This document shows, one piece after another, positions 63,013 to 64,000 of a stretch of DNA of 64,000 nucleotides. A model generated the notes under the pieces. That model ran no database searches and was not told the DNA's origin. It worked only from the letters and a program-made list of their open reading frames with translations. How positions within the stretch are numbered: the first letter of the stretch is position 1; each line of letters starts with the position of its first letter. The translations under genes were made by a program, and so were the position numbers. Source of the DNA: Bacteroidota bacterium (lineage in GTDB: Bacteria; Bacteroidota; Ignavibacteria; Ignavibacteriales; Ignavibacteriaceae); the NCBI GenBank assembly GCA_021824145.1, contig JAKALM010000013.1, positions 1-64,000 on the forward strand. Reading direction: 5' to 3'.

Positions 63013-64000
63013 CTATTTAATCTTGTCCATTCTCTTCCATAATTTAATAGCAGCTTTTCTTGCCTCATCATAAATTGAATTAATATCAAATGGGAATTCT
63101 CTTTTTTCATAAACAATTTTCCCATTGATTAAAACTGTTTCTACATCGCTGGATAAGAATCCATAAATAAAATGGCCTGCTAAGTTTTTGTTTGCAACAG
63201 GAGTTGGGGAATTGTAATTAAAGATTACTAAATCTGCTTTATAATTTCTTTCAATCTTTCCGAATTTAGACGTGAAATATCTTTTGAGAATTGAATTACC
63301 ATTTTGTAGATATTTTAAAAAATTATCCGGAGATAATTTTAGTTTTTCATCATTGTTTTTGAAATATGCAAATTTTAATTCTTCTAGCATATTGGATCCA
63401 ATTCCATCAGTACCTAGCGCAACATTTTTTAAACGACCCAAATTTTTAAGATAACCAATGCTGTTATTCATATTTGAACGAGGATTATGTATTAGAAATG
63501 ATTCATTCCCATTTATAATATTAATTTCATCATTCGATAAATGCACACCATGTGCAAGTATTGTTTTGTTGTTAAGAAGTTTGAAATCGTTTAATCTTTT
63601 TATTACAGATTTGCCAAATTTTCTTTTTGTATAAGCTTCATCAAATTTATCTTCGCCAGCATGAATGTGAATTCCTTTCCCAGTTTCATTTAATAATTCT
63701 GAAATCAATGAAAGAGTTTCATCAGTTAAAGTAAAAGAAGCGTGAGCCCCAATTGCGGATTCTAGTAAATTTCTAGAAGAATCATACTGAGTAATTTTAT
63801 TTATAAAATCTACCGATTCCTCAATTCCTTCAATGGCTCCATTTCTTCCATTTCTGTCCGATATTTCATAACATAATATTCCACGAAGACCAACATTATC
63901 AAAACATTTTTTTAAAACATTCAGAGAGCCTTTTATAAAATTTGGAGAAGAATTATGATCAATTACCGAAGTCGTTCCGGATTTTATTGATTCAATTGCA
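63013..64000 (-). CDS. ssnA: SsnA-like aminohydrolase (5' end beyond the window)
   Basis: An amidohydrolase-superfamily enzyme whose frame remains open to base 64000; at least 328 codons are inside the window and the N-terminus is missing. Family motifs: GAHASFTLTDETLSLI, GIHIHAGEDKFDEAY (metal His-x-His), TILAHGVHLSNDEINII, FLIHNPRSNMNNSIG, VALGTDGIGSNML (metal Asp) and the C-terminal YKADLVIFNYNSPTPV. The SNMNN and HNPRSN forms match E. coli SsnA, a putative aminohydrolase of the purine-breakdown locus, more closely than guanine or adenosine deaminase. It converges with the fusion gene. The gene set of this end agrees with an SsnA identity. Confidence 0.85.
   Translation of the reverse strand, partial: AIESIKSGTTSVIDHNSSPNFIKGSLNVLKKCFDNVGLRGILCYEISDRNGRNGAIEGIEESVDFINKITQYDSSRNLLESAIGAHASFTLTDETLSLISELLNETGKGIHIHAGEDKFDEAYTKRKFGKSVIKRLNDFKLLNNKTILAHGVHLSNDEINIINGNESFLIHNPRSNMNNSIGYLKNLGRLKNVALGTDGIGSNMLEELKFAYFKNNDEKLKLSPDNFLKYLQNGNSILKRYFTSKFGKIERNYKADLVIFNYNSPTPVANKNLAGHFIYGFLSSDVETVLINGKIVYEKREFPFDINSIYDEARKAAIKLWKRMDKIK

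Overview
The window is AT-rich and carries single-copy bacterial housekeeping genes in short co-directional runs. Three lines suggest the Bacteroidota/Chlorobiota/Ignavibacteriota lineage, with an Ignavibacteria-like organism as my best guess: several upstream regions carry the Bacteroidetes-type promoter pattern TTTG-N17..20-TAnnTTTG; TTG and GTG starts are common; and the gene content fits (UMF1-type transporter, DUF2851, SpoIIE-type phosphatases, tricorn-like protease, mitochondrial-type citrate synthase). This placement is inferred from gene content and promoter style; no rRNA gene is present to fix it.

Layout. 1-700: debris of a type II toxin-antitoxin module (Phd/YefM antitoxin plus RelE/ParE toxin), broken by an N-terminal loss and an in-frame stop. 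860-9880: asnS, then the membrane arm of respiratory complex I (nuoJ, K, L, M, N) with an Na+/H+ antiporter-like gene and an orphan gene inserted between nuoM and nuoN. 9980-15900: NAD(P)HX repair enzyme, VanZ-like and DUF218 envelope proteins, nusB, an MFS exporter and a SpoIIE-type phosphatase. 16000-25100: aminotransferase, Sel1-repeat secreted protein (apparent ATT start), a large membrane phosphatase, citrate synthase and CTP synthase. 25130-34320: TPR protein, purN, purH and the complete rod-shape set mreB-mreC-mreD-PBP2-rodA. 34360-43400: pyrF, an orphan plus DUF2851, then (minus strand) etfB-etfA-bifunctional nuclease, and (plus) clpS, typA/bipA, pepD. 43400-52120: a SET-domain protein, a class A beta-lactamase-like protein, and a signalling block with a GAF/PAS sensor lacking an output domain, a PAS/GAF histidine kinase and a single-domain response regulator. 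52270-56070: a 1082-residue tricorn-like protease with its terminator, and a small membrane-protein gene flanked by strong hairpins. 56180-64000: carbamate kinase, molybdenum hydroxylase subunits, a membrane/NTPase fusion and an SsnA-like aminohydrolase that runs off the window.

How the genes fit together. The central part is core metabolism and growth: NADH oxidation with ion pumping, electron-transfer flavoprotein, citrate synthase, purine and pyrimidine synthesis, and cell-wall elongation. The right end resembles the E. coli yge/ygf locus (xdhD, ygfM, ssnA, yqeA), associated with anaerobic purine breakdown: a molybdenum hydroxylase acts on a purine-like heterocycle, SsnA deaminates a ring compound, and carbamate kinase would recover ATP from carbamoyl phosphate. 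The most unusual gene is the 582-residue fusion at 61231-62979, which joins two multi-helix membrane segments to a THEP1-like P-loop NTPase and sits between the hydroxylase and SsnA genes. It is my leading candidate for an undescribed function.
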